From Pleomorphovibrio marinus (GTDB lineage Bacteria > Bacteroidota > Bacteroidia > Cytophagales > Cyclobacteriaceae), in the NCBI RefSeq assembly GCF_003347495.1, contig NZ_QCXY01000002.1, positions 372,001 through 436,000 on the forward strand: 64,000 bases of DNA. The letters are read 5' to 3'. The notes beneath the pieces were generated by a model. The model was not told where the DNA came from. It searched no databases and saw nothing but the letters and a program-made list of their open reading frames with translations. This document shows positions 54,138 to 61,796 of the stretch, piece by piece. Numbering within the stretch: position 1 is the first letter of the stretch; the number at the start of each line of letters is the position of its first letter. The translations under genes were made by a program, and so were the position numbers.

Positions 54138-57100
54138 TTAGAAGTTTAAGTTTAAACCTACGGTAAAGGTTCTCGGCACAGGGAAGGTGCCGTTGTCGAT
54201 CACTGCACCTGAACCTACCTCTGGGTCTAACCCAGTGTACTGAGTGAAAGTGGCGAGGTTTTCAGCGGAGAGGTAAACCCTCAGTCCCATTCCTTCCCTT
54301 ACCCGGTTGGCCACGAAATCAGGCAAAGTGTATCCTAAAGAAAGGTTGCGTATCCTAAAGTAATCCCCTTTCTCCAAGTACCAGTCGGAGGGTTGGCCAT
54401 AATTGCCGTTGGGATCTTGTGTGGAAAGTACCGGAATGGTGGCGTTGGGATTTTCAGGTGACCAAGCCTCCAGCACTCTTCTGTCCAGGTTGTACCCTTG
54501 CAGACCTGCGTTGTAGGCAGTGTGCTTATATCCATTGAAGAGCATCACTCCCCCAACACCTTGACCGAAAAGCGTGAGGTCGAAGTTTTTATACTCCAGA
54601 CTGATATTTAGCCCATAGGTAAAATCTGGCATTGCATTGCCCATGAACACCCGGTCTGCATCGGTGATTCTTCCGTCCCCGTTTACATCCCTGAAAATAA
54701 GGTCTCCAGGCCGGGCATTGGGCTGAATCCGTTCCCCGTTGGGTCCCGTGTAGGAGTCTATTTGTTCTTGGTTCTGGAAGATCCCGTCATGGGGGATAAG
54801 GTGATAAGAGAAAAGGGGCTGACCAGGTTCACTTCTGAAGGGTTGGATCCCTCCTCGTAGGTTGGTGCCGTGCTGAATAAATTCACCGGTGAATTCATCT
54901 AAATCCAGCAACTCGTTGTTCAGTGTGGACATATTGGCATTAACGGAATAACTTAGCCCTCTATATTGACCTTGATAACCCAGGGTAAATTCTATTCCCT
55001 TGTTCAGTACAGTACCCACATTGGACAAAGGCCCCGTAGGTACTCCGGTATGGGGGTTAGGGAAGTTTCTTTGGATTAGGCCTCTCGTGTATTTCTCAAA
55101 ATACTCGGCGGTAAAGTTCAATCGATTAGAGAGCATGGCCAGATCAAGACCGAAATTGTAGGTTTCCGATCTTTCCCATCTTAGGTTGGGGTTGGAAAGT
55201 TCATTGAGTGAAACGTGTCGGTTCCGTGTACCTGGCTCTCCCAGGATTACGTTGTTGCCTGCAGAGAGGGGCACGTTATATGCATAGTATCCCACGGAAC
55301 TGATATTGCCTATTTCCCCCCAAGATGCCCTTAATTTAAGAAGCTGCACCAAGTCCGTATTAAAGAATCCTTCTGAGGAAATTTTCCAAGCCCCGGAGAG
55401 GGCCGGGAAGTAATCGGTTTTGGTTTCAGGGCTCAGCCTGGAGGTTTGGTCTCTCCGGATACTACCCATAAAGAAATACCTGTCATCATAATCATAAGTC
55501 ACCCTACCAATGGCCGAGGTAAGAGCGTCTTCAAAGGCATAGCTATTAGGGACATTTAATATGGTGGAGGCATTGCCGGCGTACTGAAACCAGTCATCTT
55601 CACGGTCAAAGTCCTGTACCTGGAAATTAAATCCGTCTTCCTTCAAAAACTGTGCAGTATAAACTCCGGTGAGGCCAATATTGTGTTTATCTATCACCTT
55701 GTTGTAATTCAACTGCTGATCCCATATCCACCGGTTTCTTGTTGCATTGGATTGATCCAAAAAGTTCATGTTGCTGGGGCGGCCTATCTCAGGTGCCCTG
55801 GGAGAAAATGTCCTGTCAGACCATTGCCACATGTCTATGGAGAAGCTGGATCGGAAAGTCAGGTTTTCCAGAATGTCATACTCGGCGTAAGTAATGGCAT
55901 TTAAATTTGACCTTGGATGCTGTCTATTAGGCCTCAGTAATAGGGCCATTGGGTTATAAGTGTCGCCGTAGGCTCCGGCAAACTGCGACAGTTCGAAAGG
56001 CACTGTACCGTGGAAATTTCCCTCCTCATCATATACCGGTGCCGCGGGGTTCATGTAAATAGCATTGATGATGGCCCCACTATAACTACTGCTGGTGTTG
56101 ATGCCTCTTTCGGTACTGTGGTTAAAATAGATGTTTTGCCCTACCCTAAATTTATCTGTGATGTCATACTCACCTTTGAGCCTTCCCGAGAAAAGTTCAT
56201 AGTGGGTATTTTGTAAAAGGCCCTCTCTGTTATGATAACCAATGGAGGTGCTGTACCTGCCTCTTTCGCTTCCTCCGCTAATCTGGAAGTTTAAATTGGT
56301 GATGGCCCCGGTTCTGAAAATTTCATCCATCCAGTTGGTCCTGGTGGTTTGGCTCCAGGGGTTTTGATTGGGGTCATGGGCTGGGTTGGGGTTTGCCCCG
56401 GCATGTTCAGCTGCCCTTCTGTAAGCAGCAGCATATTCCTCGGCATTTAATGCTTCCGGGAGCTGGTAAGCTGATTGCCAACCTTGATAAACGTCCAAAT
56501 TAACCCTTGGGGCACCTGTTTTCCCGCTCTTAGTGGTGATCACGATCACCCCTGAGGCGGCCTGGGCTCCGTAAATTGCGGCAGCGGCGGCATCTTTTAG
56601 CACCACCATGCTTTCTATGTCATTAGGATTAATCCTCCCTCCATAATAAGGCATTCCGTCCACCACATATAATGGAGATTCATCCGAAAATGTGCCGGCA
56701 CCCCTTATTACTACTCTTGGTGTTTCATTAGGTTGTCCGGAGTTGGCCACTACGGTAACACCAGCAATCTGCCCCTGTAACATGTCTTGGGCACTGGAAA
56801 TAGGCCTATCTACCGTCCTTTGTACATTTTCCAGTTTTCCCACAGATGTGGTAAGGTCTTGGCGTTTGGCAGTACCATAACCTACCACCACCACCTCACT
56901 AAGCTGTCCCATATCTGGTCTGAGGCTTACGTCTAGTGTGGATTGATTGCCCACTTCCACCTCCTTGCTCTCCAATCCCACAAAAGAAAAAACCAGTACG
57001 GGGTTGTCCCCGGTCACTGATAGACTATACCTTCCTTCAAGGTCAGTAGCTGTACCCGTGCCGGTACCTTTTAATAGGACCGATACCCCAGGTATGGGCT

Positions 57101-57212
57101 CATTGTCCTCTTCCGAGAGAACCTGTCCGCTCACACTTCTTGTTTGGGCCTGTACGTTAAGCACCAGACAAAGTAGCGGGATAATAAATAATAAGTAATG
57201 AATGTTTTTCAT
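54138..57212 (-). CDS. SusC/RagA TonB-dependent receptor
   Basis: The 1024-residue protein is a SusC-type outer-membrane transporter. It has a signal peptide (LLFIIPLLCLVLNVQAQ), then an Ig-like CarboxypepD regulatory domain (about 25-105; GQVLSEEDNEPIPGVSVLLK). The plug domain (about 115-225) has LSEVVVVGYGTAKRQDLTTS and RVVIRGAGTFSDESPLYVVD, and a 22-strand barrel follows, ending in TFTVGLNLNF with the terminal Phe. It moves the SusD-bound nutrient into the periplasm with TonB energy. No anti-sigma/ECF pair lies upstream; the upstream region has repeats and a palindrome (57267-57352). Confidence 0.95.
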   Translation of the reverse strand: MKNIHYLLFIIPLLCLVLNVQAQTRSVSGQVLSEEDNEPIPGVSVLLKGTGTGTATDLEGRYSLSVTGDNPVLVFSFVGLESKEVEVGNQSTLDVSLRPDMGQLSEVVVVGYGTAKRQDLTTSVGKLENVQRTVDRPISSAQDMLQGQIAGVTVVANSGQPNETPRVVIRGAGTFSDESPLYVVDGMPYYGGRINPNDIESMVVLKDAAAAAIYGAQAASGVIVITTKSGKTGAPRVNLDVYQGWQSAYQLPEALNAEEYAAAYRRAAEHAGANPNPAHDPNQNPWSQTTRTNWMDEIFRTGAITNLNFQISGGSERGRYSTSIGYHNREGLLQNTHYELFSGRLKGEYDITDKFRVGQNIYFNHSTERGINTSSSYSGAIINAIYMNPAAPVYDEEGNFHGTVPFELSQFAGAYGDTYNPMALLLRPNRQHPRSNLNAITYAEYDILENLTFRSSFSIDMWQWSDRTFSPRAPEIGRPSNMNFLDQSNATRNRWIWDQQLNYNKVIDKHNIGLTGVYTAQFLKEDGFNFQVQDFDREDDWFQYAGNASTILNVPNSYAFEDALTSAIGRVTYDYDDRYFFMGSIRRDQTSRLSPETKTDYFPALSGAWKISSEGFFNTDLVQLLKLRASWGEIGNISSVGYYAYNVPLSAGNNVILGEPGTRNRHVSLNELSNPNLRWERSETYNFGLDLAMLSNRLNFTAEYFEKYTRGLIQRNFPNPHTGVPTGPLSNVGTVLNKGIEFTLGYQGQYRGLSYSVNANMSTLNNELLDLDEFTGEFIQHGTNLRGGIQPFRSEPGQPLFSYHLIPHDGIFQNQEQIDSYTGPNGERIQPNARPGDLIFRDVNGDGRITDADRVFMGNAMPDFTYGLNISLEYKNFDLTLFGQGVGGVMLFNGYKHTAYNAGLQGYNLDRRVLEAWSPENPNATIPVLSTQDPNGNYGQPSDWYLEKGDYFRIRNLSLGYTLPDFVANRVREGMGLRVYLSAENLATFTQYTGLDPEVGSGAVIDNGTFPVPRTFTVGLNLNF

Positions 57213-57266
57213 AGATGTGTGATTTTAAATGGTTGACTAGCATAAAATTAGGAATCACACTTTTAA

Positions 57267-57352
57267 AAAAGGTGGAGAAATATTACAGAAATTCGTACAA
57301 ATCTTTCAAAATGTGGTCAAATTTTGACCAAAAAGGTGGAGAAATCTTTCAA
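57267..57352 (-). promoter_or_regulatory. Repeats and palindrome upstream of the SusC gene
   Basis: The words AAAAGGTGGAGAAAT (57267-57281 and 57331-57345) and ATCTTTCAA (57301-57309 and 57344-57352) are each repeated, and GGTCAAA-T-TTTGACC (57315-57329) is a perfect inverted repeat. This lies 55-140 bases upstream of the SusC start in an otherwise gene-free stretch. It is a likely operator region; no regulator gene is near. Confidence 0.5.
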
Positions 57353-57542
57353 TAATACTGAGGTAACCTTGCCATGATGGTTGCATAAAACAGGAAGATG
57401 GTTTTGGGAATAAAAAACTACCAAAGATTGCTTGCTAAAATCGGGCACTATGGGACTCTTAAAGAGTGTGGCCTTTTAAAAAAATGGATGAGCCCTATTA
57501 GGAATACTCTCTATTTCCTATTGTAAAAGGGAAGGGGACACT

Positions 57543-58175
57543 CCATTCTTATTACCGCATAGTCCTCCAGGCTATGAACAGGTTTACCGAACCCATGTAA
57601 TCAAATATCCCTACGCCCCCGACACCTATTTGGCATTTCCATGAATTTATCAGGCCAATTCAGATGACAGAGACGTAGCCATTGCTCATTGTCGGAACGA
57701 AGACGAATGGGAAATCTTTACCTACCCGCATTTTTTGGATAAGAAGCTAACAGAAATTATTTCCTGTCAGGGCTTGCAACGTGAGGCGGATGAGTTGGGC
57801 CAATATATTGAACTTGGAGAGTCCCATGGCAGAGGAGAGCGGGAATGGTAAGGTTTTGGCATCAGACAGGATGGTTTTTTTGCCTTGGGAGGTTTTGGTA
57901 AGGAAGGGTCTGCTACCACCAAAATCCTGGTTATGGATGGAAATAAATTGCAAGTGAATTATCCCGCAATTGACGATGGCGCACTTTTGGTGGAAGTGTT
58001 GGACGAGAATGGTAGTGCGATACAATCGAAAGAAGACTGCGTAGGCTTAAAAAAAAGAGGAAGTAGCTGCTGAAGTGGATGGAAAAATGCAACATTGGAC
58101 CAAATCAAAGAAAAGAAATTCAAACTTTGCTTTATTTCCCTAAACGTCGAAATCGATGCTTTTGAACTTCTTTAA
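57543..58175 (+). pseudogene. Decayed glycoside-hydrolase-like gene end
   Basis: A single frame (57543-58175) reads like the C-terminal part of a large secreted glycan-active protein, with three internal stop codons (TGA, TAA and TGA) and signs of frameshift near the run of A at about 58050. Readable pieces include GYEQVYRTHVIKYPYAPDTY, EDEWEIFTYPHFL, RQDGFFALGGFGKEGSAT, NKLQVNYPAIDDGALLVEVLD, and EKKFKLCFISLNVEIDAFEL. These match the end of five-bladed-propeller or GH32-like hydrolases seen in Planctomycetes and Bacteroidota. The 5' part is degraded or lost. The exact family is not certain. Confidence 0.55.
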
Positions 58176-58457
58176 TCCATATCCGGGTTTAAATTTTTAA
58201 TTATCCTTCTTGGAGTTCTGTCCAAAAGACGCCTTAGAAATCGCTATGAGTTGAAGGAGCCTAGGACTTCCATCTGAAATAATGCAGCAGAACAAACTAA
58301 TTTTTGGAGTTGTTTTTTAATTTATGCTCATTCCGAAACCTAAACTATCGCTAGGATACCAGTCTTTACAAAAGCTAAGCATTATTTTTCATACCCTTTT
58401 TTTTATAGTTGATCTTATCGGGGATGCATAATTTAACTACAAAAAAACAAATTAACT
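58176..58457. other. Gene-free stretch upstream of rhodopsin
   Basis: This AT-rich 282-base stretch follows the pseudogene and holds no gene or RNA that I can see. Its right end passes into the candidate rhodopsin promoter. Confidence 0.4.
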
Positions 58458-58486
58458 TTTGCTTGGTTACTTTTTTGATAAATAAT
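58458..58486 (+). promoter_or_regulatory. Candidate promoter of the rhodopsin gene
   Basis: TTTG (58458-58461) is followed after 17 bases by TAAATAAT (58479-58486), a partial match to TAnnTTTG. It would start transcription near 58493, about 19 bases before the ATG. The -7 box is imperfect, so this is a weak prediction. Confidence 0.3.
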
Positions 58487-58511
58487 CTACCCACTTCAAA
58501 CTAATGGACAT

Positions 58512-59357
58512 ATGGAAATTTTAGGGAATGCGACTTTTGAGAATTATATAGGATTAGAAAACGGATATTCCGAAATGGCTTACCAAATGGTAGCCCATAT
58601 CTTGACTTTGGGCTATGCGGTGATGCTGGCAGCGTTACTCTATTTTGTGTTGACTATCAAATATGTTGCACCAAGATTCAGGTTATCGTCTGTTTTATCT
58701 GTAGTGGTAATGGTTTCCGCTTTCCTCCTTTTGTACGTGCAAGCTGGAAACTGGACATCTTCCTTCGTATTTGACCAGGAAAGAGGAAGGTATTTTTTGG
58801 GAGAGGGTCAGGATTTGTTCAATAATGGTTACCGTTACCTTAATTGGTTGATTGATGTTCCTATGTTGCTTTTCCAAATCCTATTTGTGGTTTCTCTTAC
58901 TAAAAGTAATTTCTCAAGTGTTAGAAATCAGTTTTGGTTTTCAGGCACTGGTATGATCGTCACAGGATACATTGGTCAATATTATGAAGTGACCGATTTT
59001 ATGGTTTTTGCTGTTTGGGGTGCTATTTCCACCATCTTTTTTATCCATATACTTTGGTTAATGAAAAAGGTTATCGATGAGGGCAAAGAGGGTATTCCAG
59101 TTGCAGCTCAAAATACGCTAAACAGTATCTGGATCCTATTTTTGATTTCTTGGATGCTATATCCTGGTGCCTATTTAATGCCTCATTTGGCAGGTATTGA
59201 AGGGGGATTTTTCAACGAGACTGGTGTGGTGGCTAGACAACTTACCTATACCATCGCTGACGTAAGTTCAAAAGTTATTTATGGCATATTACTTACTGTA
59301 GTTGCTCAACATATTAGTAGGCATGAGGGGTATGATTATACCCAAATTAAAGGGTAG
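58512..59357 (+). CDS. Light-driven sodium-pump rhodopsin (NDQ type, KR2-like)
   Basis: This 281-residue seven-helix retinal protein is nearly colinear with the Na+ pump KR2 of Krokinobacter. The ion-path motif in helix C is N111-D115-Q122 (GYRYLNWLIDVPMLLFQ), equal to N112/D116/Q123 of KR2 and diagnostic of the NDQ sodium-pump group. Helix G has the retinal lysine K254 and counter-ion partner D250 in YTIADVSSKVIYGILL. Other KR2 positions are kept, including H30 at the oligomer interface and R108. It should pump Na+ out of the cell in light, and Li+ or H+ when Na+ is low. The gene is monocistronic, ended by a hairpin. No retinal-forming enzyme gene lies beside it in the window. Confidence 0.96.
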   Translation: MEILGNATFENYIGLENGYSEMAYQMVAHILTLGYAVMLAALLYFVLTIKYVAPRFRLSSVLSVVVMVSAFLLLYVQAGNWTSSFVFDQERGRYFLGEGQDLFNNGYRYLNWLIDVPMLLFQILFVVSLTKSNFSSVRNQFWFSGTGMIVTGYIGQYYEVTDFMVFAVWGAISTIFFIHILWLMKKVIDEGKEGIPVAAQNTLNSIWILFLISWMLYPGAYLMPHLAGIEGGFFNETGVVARQLTYTIADVSSKVIYGILLTVVAQHISRHEGYDYTQIKG

Positions 59358-59379
59358 GGGTTTTAACCGAAATTAAATA

Positions 59380-59434
59380 CCTATAAGATTAATGAACGTA
59401 AACAATTTGGTACATTAATCTTACAGGTTTTTTT
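59380..59434 (+). terminator. Rho-independent terminator after rhodopsin
   Basis: A stem of 15 pairs with one mismatch joins CCTATAAGATTAATG (59380-59394) to CATTAATCTTACAGG (59413-59427), followed by seven T. It lies 23 bases past the rhodopsin stop. Confidence 0.85.
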
Positions 59435-59448
59435 CCTAAAATTGGGTT

Positions 59449-59628
59449 ATGGATCGTTCGTTCAGTCTCAGGGGTACCATTGAAAACCATGTTTTACTTC
59501 CATGCTTTTTCGATGCCAAAAACCTGAAAGATAATTTGGTAAAATACCCAAGGAAAGTGAGTATTGATTTTGACTTTTCATGCGCTTATTTTTTTCGATT
59601 TAAACTTAATGCCTTTTTTGACAGCTGA
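59449..59628 (+). CDS. Possible small protein, unrecognised
   Basis: ATG at 59449 opens a 59-residue frame ending TGA 59626-59628, beginning MDRSFSLRGTIENHVLL and ending FFRFKLNAFFDS. I recognise no family, and there is no strong start signal or context. It could be a chance frame or the remnant of a larger gene in this 430-base gap between the rhodopsin and the hydrolase. Low confidence. Confidence 0.2.
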   Translation: MDRSFSLRGTIENHVLLPCFFDAKNLKDNLVKYPRKVSIDFDFSCAYFFRFKLNAFFDS

Positions 59629-59790
59629 AAGTGGATTTCCTTTTGTTTTTCTGAATGCATATGATTCCATTGGTAAATTAACTATCCATAAAATACGGAA
59701 TGATATTGGGACTAGGGGGAGTATTATTTTAATTAGGGGTGCTGTTTTTCCATCAAACTTTTGTAGTTCAATTAAAGAAAATATAAACAT

Positions 59791-60636
59791 ATGAAATATT
59801 CAACCCTTATTATATTCGTACTGATTTCAATGATTTCTTATTCGTTTAGCTATTCGCAAGAAGAAATTTTGTATAAGCAAATCGATACAACGGAACTTTT
59901 TATGAAAGTTTATCCCTCTGCCTTCATTCACAAAACAGATAACCACCCAGCACTTGTCTTTTTTTTTGGAGGGGGCTGGACTAATGGTACGGTCAAGCAG
60001 TTTGAACCCCATGCCAAGTACTTTTCCCAGAGAGGAATAACTTGTTTTCTGGTAGACTACCGGGTAAAAAACCGACAGCAAACCACCCCTTTTGAATCCC
60101 TGAAAGATGCCAAATCCGCTATTCGGTTTATAAGGGAACATGCAGATGAATTTAAGATTGACACTTCGAGGATAGTGGCAGCTGGGGGCTCAGCAGGAGG
60201 GCACCTTGCAGCAGCAACTGCCCTAATAGACGATTATAACGAAGATTCAGATAATTTGTCCACAAGCACTTTGCCAAATGCCTTGTTGCTATTTAACCCG
60301 GTAATAGACAACGGCCCCGGCGGTTATGGTTACGAAAGAATTGGTGACGCTTACAAAAGCTTTTCTCCACTTCACAATATCCGAAAGGGCGCACCCCCTA
60401 CTATCCTGTTTTTGGGAACCAATGATGTGTTGATACCTGTTGAAACTGCTGCCTATTATCGGGTAGTGATGGAAAAAGTGGAAAGCAGATGTGAGGTTAG
60501 TTTATTTGAAGGGCAGGGACACGGATTCTTTAATTATACTAATTTTGAGTATTATAAGAAGACGCTTTCTGAAAGTGATGAATTTTTACAGACCCTTGGT
60601 TACCTAAATGCGGAACCAAAAATTGAAATTGAGTAA
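59791..60636 (+). CDS. Secreted alpha/beta hydrolase (esterase-like)
   Basis: The 281-residue protein has a signal peptide (IIFVLISMISYSFSYSQE) and an alpha/beta hydrolase fold. The oxyanion loop is FFFGGGW, where the first Gly replaces the usual His of HGGG. The nucleophile Ser134 sits in AAGGSAGGHLAAA, the acid is probably in LFLGTNDVLIPVE, and the His in GQGHGFFNY. This is the BD-FAE/carbohydrate-esterase-like type that removes acetyl or feruloyl groups from glycans. It is not clearly tied to its neighbours. Confidence 0.82.
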   Translation: MKYSTLIIFVLISMISYSFSYSQEEILYKQIDTTELFMKVYPSAFIHKTDNHPALVFFFGGGWTNGTVKQFEPHAKYFSQRGITCFLVDYRVKNRQQTTPFESLKDAKSAIRFIREHADEFKIDTSRIVAAGGSAGGHLAAATALIDDYNEDSDNLSTSTLPNALLLFNPVIDNGPGGYGYERIGDAYKSFSPLHNIRKGAPPTILFLGTNDVLIPVETAAYYRVVMEKVESRCEVSLFEGQGHGFFNYTNFEYYKKTLSESDEFLQTLGYLNAEPKIEIE

Positions 60637-60723
60637 TAGGAGAAGGGGTGAGGCCTGGATTCTTATGCCCCCCTAATCCGGCAATGAATAAGAATAGCTA
60701 GATCAAGACTAAACTATCCCGTT

Positions 60724-61164
60724 ATGCTTCAAAAAGCCTTACGCTCAGACCATTCCAATACAACTATTATTATCCGTTTGATGGTTGGCACAGTATTCTT
60801 GTCAGAAGGAATTCAAAAGTTCTTATTCCCCGATATTCGAGGGGCTGGAAGGTTCGAAAAGATAGGGCTTCCCTCACCGGAGGTGCTAGGTTCCTTTGTG
60901 GGCACATTTGAAATTGTTTGCGGGGTATTGATCCTATTAGGGCTTCTTACAAGATTGGCAAGTGTTCCAACCCTTATCATCATGTTGGTTGCCATGGCGA
61001 CTACAAAATCAGAGATTTTGGCAAATGACGGTTTTTGGGAAATGATGCATGCCAGCAGAACCGATTGGGCGATGCTTTTGGGAAGCCTCTTTTTGGTAAT
61101 AAAAGGTGGTGGAAATTGGTCAATTGATAATCAGCTATCAAAGAGCAGTCAAGGATTTAAGTAA
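60724..61164 (+). CDS. DoxX-family membrane protein
   Basis: The 146-residue protein has four membrane helices of the DoxX family. Family marks are RLMVGTVFLSEGIQKFLFP at the first helix, LGSFVGTFEIVCGVLILLGL in the middle, and WAMLLGSLFLVIKGGGNWSI at the end. Members are small quinone- or redox-linked inner-membrane proteins, in some cases with terminal-oxidase or thiosulfate-oxidation partners; the role here is unknown. It follows the hydrolase gene by 87 bases. Confidence 0.85.
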   Translation: MLQKALRSDHSNTTIIIRLMVGTVFLSEGIQKFLFPDIRGAGRFEKIGLPSPEVLGSFVGTFEIVCGVLILLGLLTRLASVPTLIIMLVAMATTKSEILANDGFWEMMHASRTDWAMLLGSLFLVIKGGGNWSIDNQLSKSSQGFK

Positions 61165-61418
61165 AGCTTTAGCTATGCACCATCCTTGAAGTTGTTACCT
61201 AATTGGCATGGCGGCCAAATTTCTTGGGTTAAAAGTTTAAAAAAATGCAACTTACTTTTACGCAAGAAAAAAAGCAGTCGTAGTCTTAGTTTCTGAACCA
61301 AAGGTGTACCTTTTTGTTCCCCATCGATACAATTCTTCGGGGATCTTTTCCAGCGGTGATAAATAAGGAAGGCAAAGCTACTTACCCTAGTGATTCAATA
61401 GGAAGGACATATCCTGGA
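61165..61418. other. Gene-free gap
   Basis: This 254-base gap between the DoxX gene and the convergent 125-residue gene shows no gene, RNA, clear terminator or known repeat that I can support. Confidence 0.4.
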
Positions 61419-61796
61419 TCAATCGTTTGGGTAAGGAATGTACAGGAAATTGGTGAATTCCTCGTCCACAACAAACAGGCAGCAGAACTCCTCCGGGTTT
61501 TTGTAGGACTTTTTAAAATCCTCCACCGAATCCTCATCTATCAATTTACGCTGAATAAATTCGTCCAAATAGGTGATATAGTAATTCCATGTCAAGGGCT
61601 TTTCTGTTTTGCTCAACAACAGTTTGCCAATGGGTTGTTCCACCTTGCAAATTGGAAAGATGGGAAAATCTGAAAACTTCCTGGACTTTATCAGGTAAGC
61701 CGCTTCCTTTAAGGTGTCACTTACCTTGACAAAGTCCGTGGAGATGGTACCCAAATATTTTCCATTTAGGTCCGGATCATTTTCGTCTCGCATCAT
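61419..61796 (-). CDS. Conserved hypothetical protein next to rlmD
   Basis: The 125-residue protein has no signal peptide and a mixed alpha/beta composition, with LNGKYLGTISTDFVKVSDTL near the start and LFVVDEEFTNFLYIPYPND at the end. I cannot name a fold. It is encoded immediately after rlmD with its ATG overlapping the rlmD stop by one base (TAATG), so it is translationally coupled. Such an arrangement is typical of a conserved Bacteroidota partner. The function is unknown. Confidence 0.72.
   Translation of the reverse strand: MMRDENDPDLNGKYLGTISTDFVKVSDTLKEAAYLIKSRKFSDFPIFPICKVEQPIGKLLLSKTEKPLTWNYYITYLDEFIQRKLIDEDSVEDFKKSYKNPEEFCCLFVVDEEFTNFLYIPYPND

Noticed and set aside
57747-58025. Minus-strand open frame (92 codons)
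   Set aside because: It is antisense to the decayed hydrolase frame, and its translation looks random.
59564-59794. Plus-strand frame of 76 codons ending at the hydrolase start
   Set aside because: It overlaps the hydrolase start by four bases, but its composition is hydrophobic noise and no family pattern or start signal is seen.
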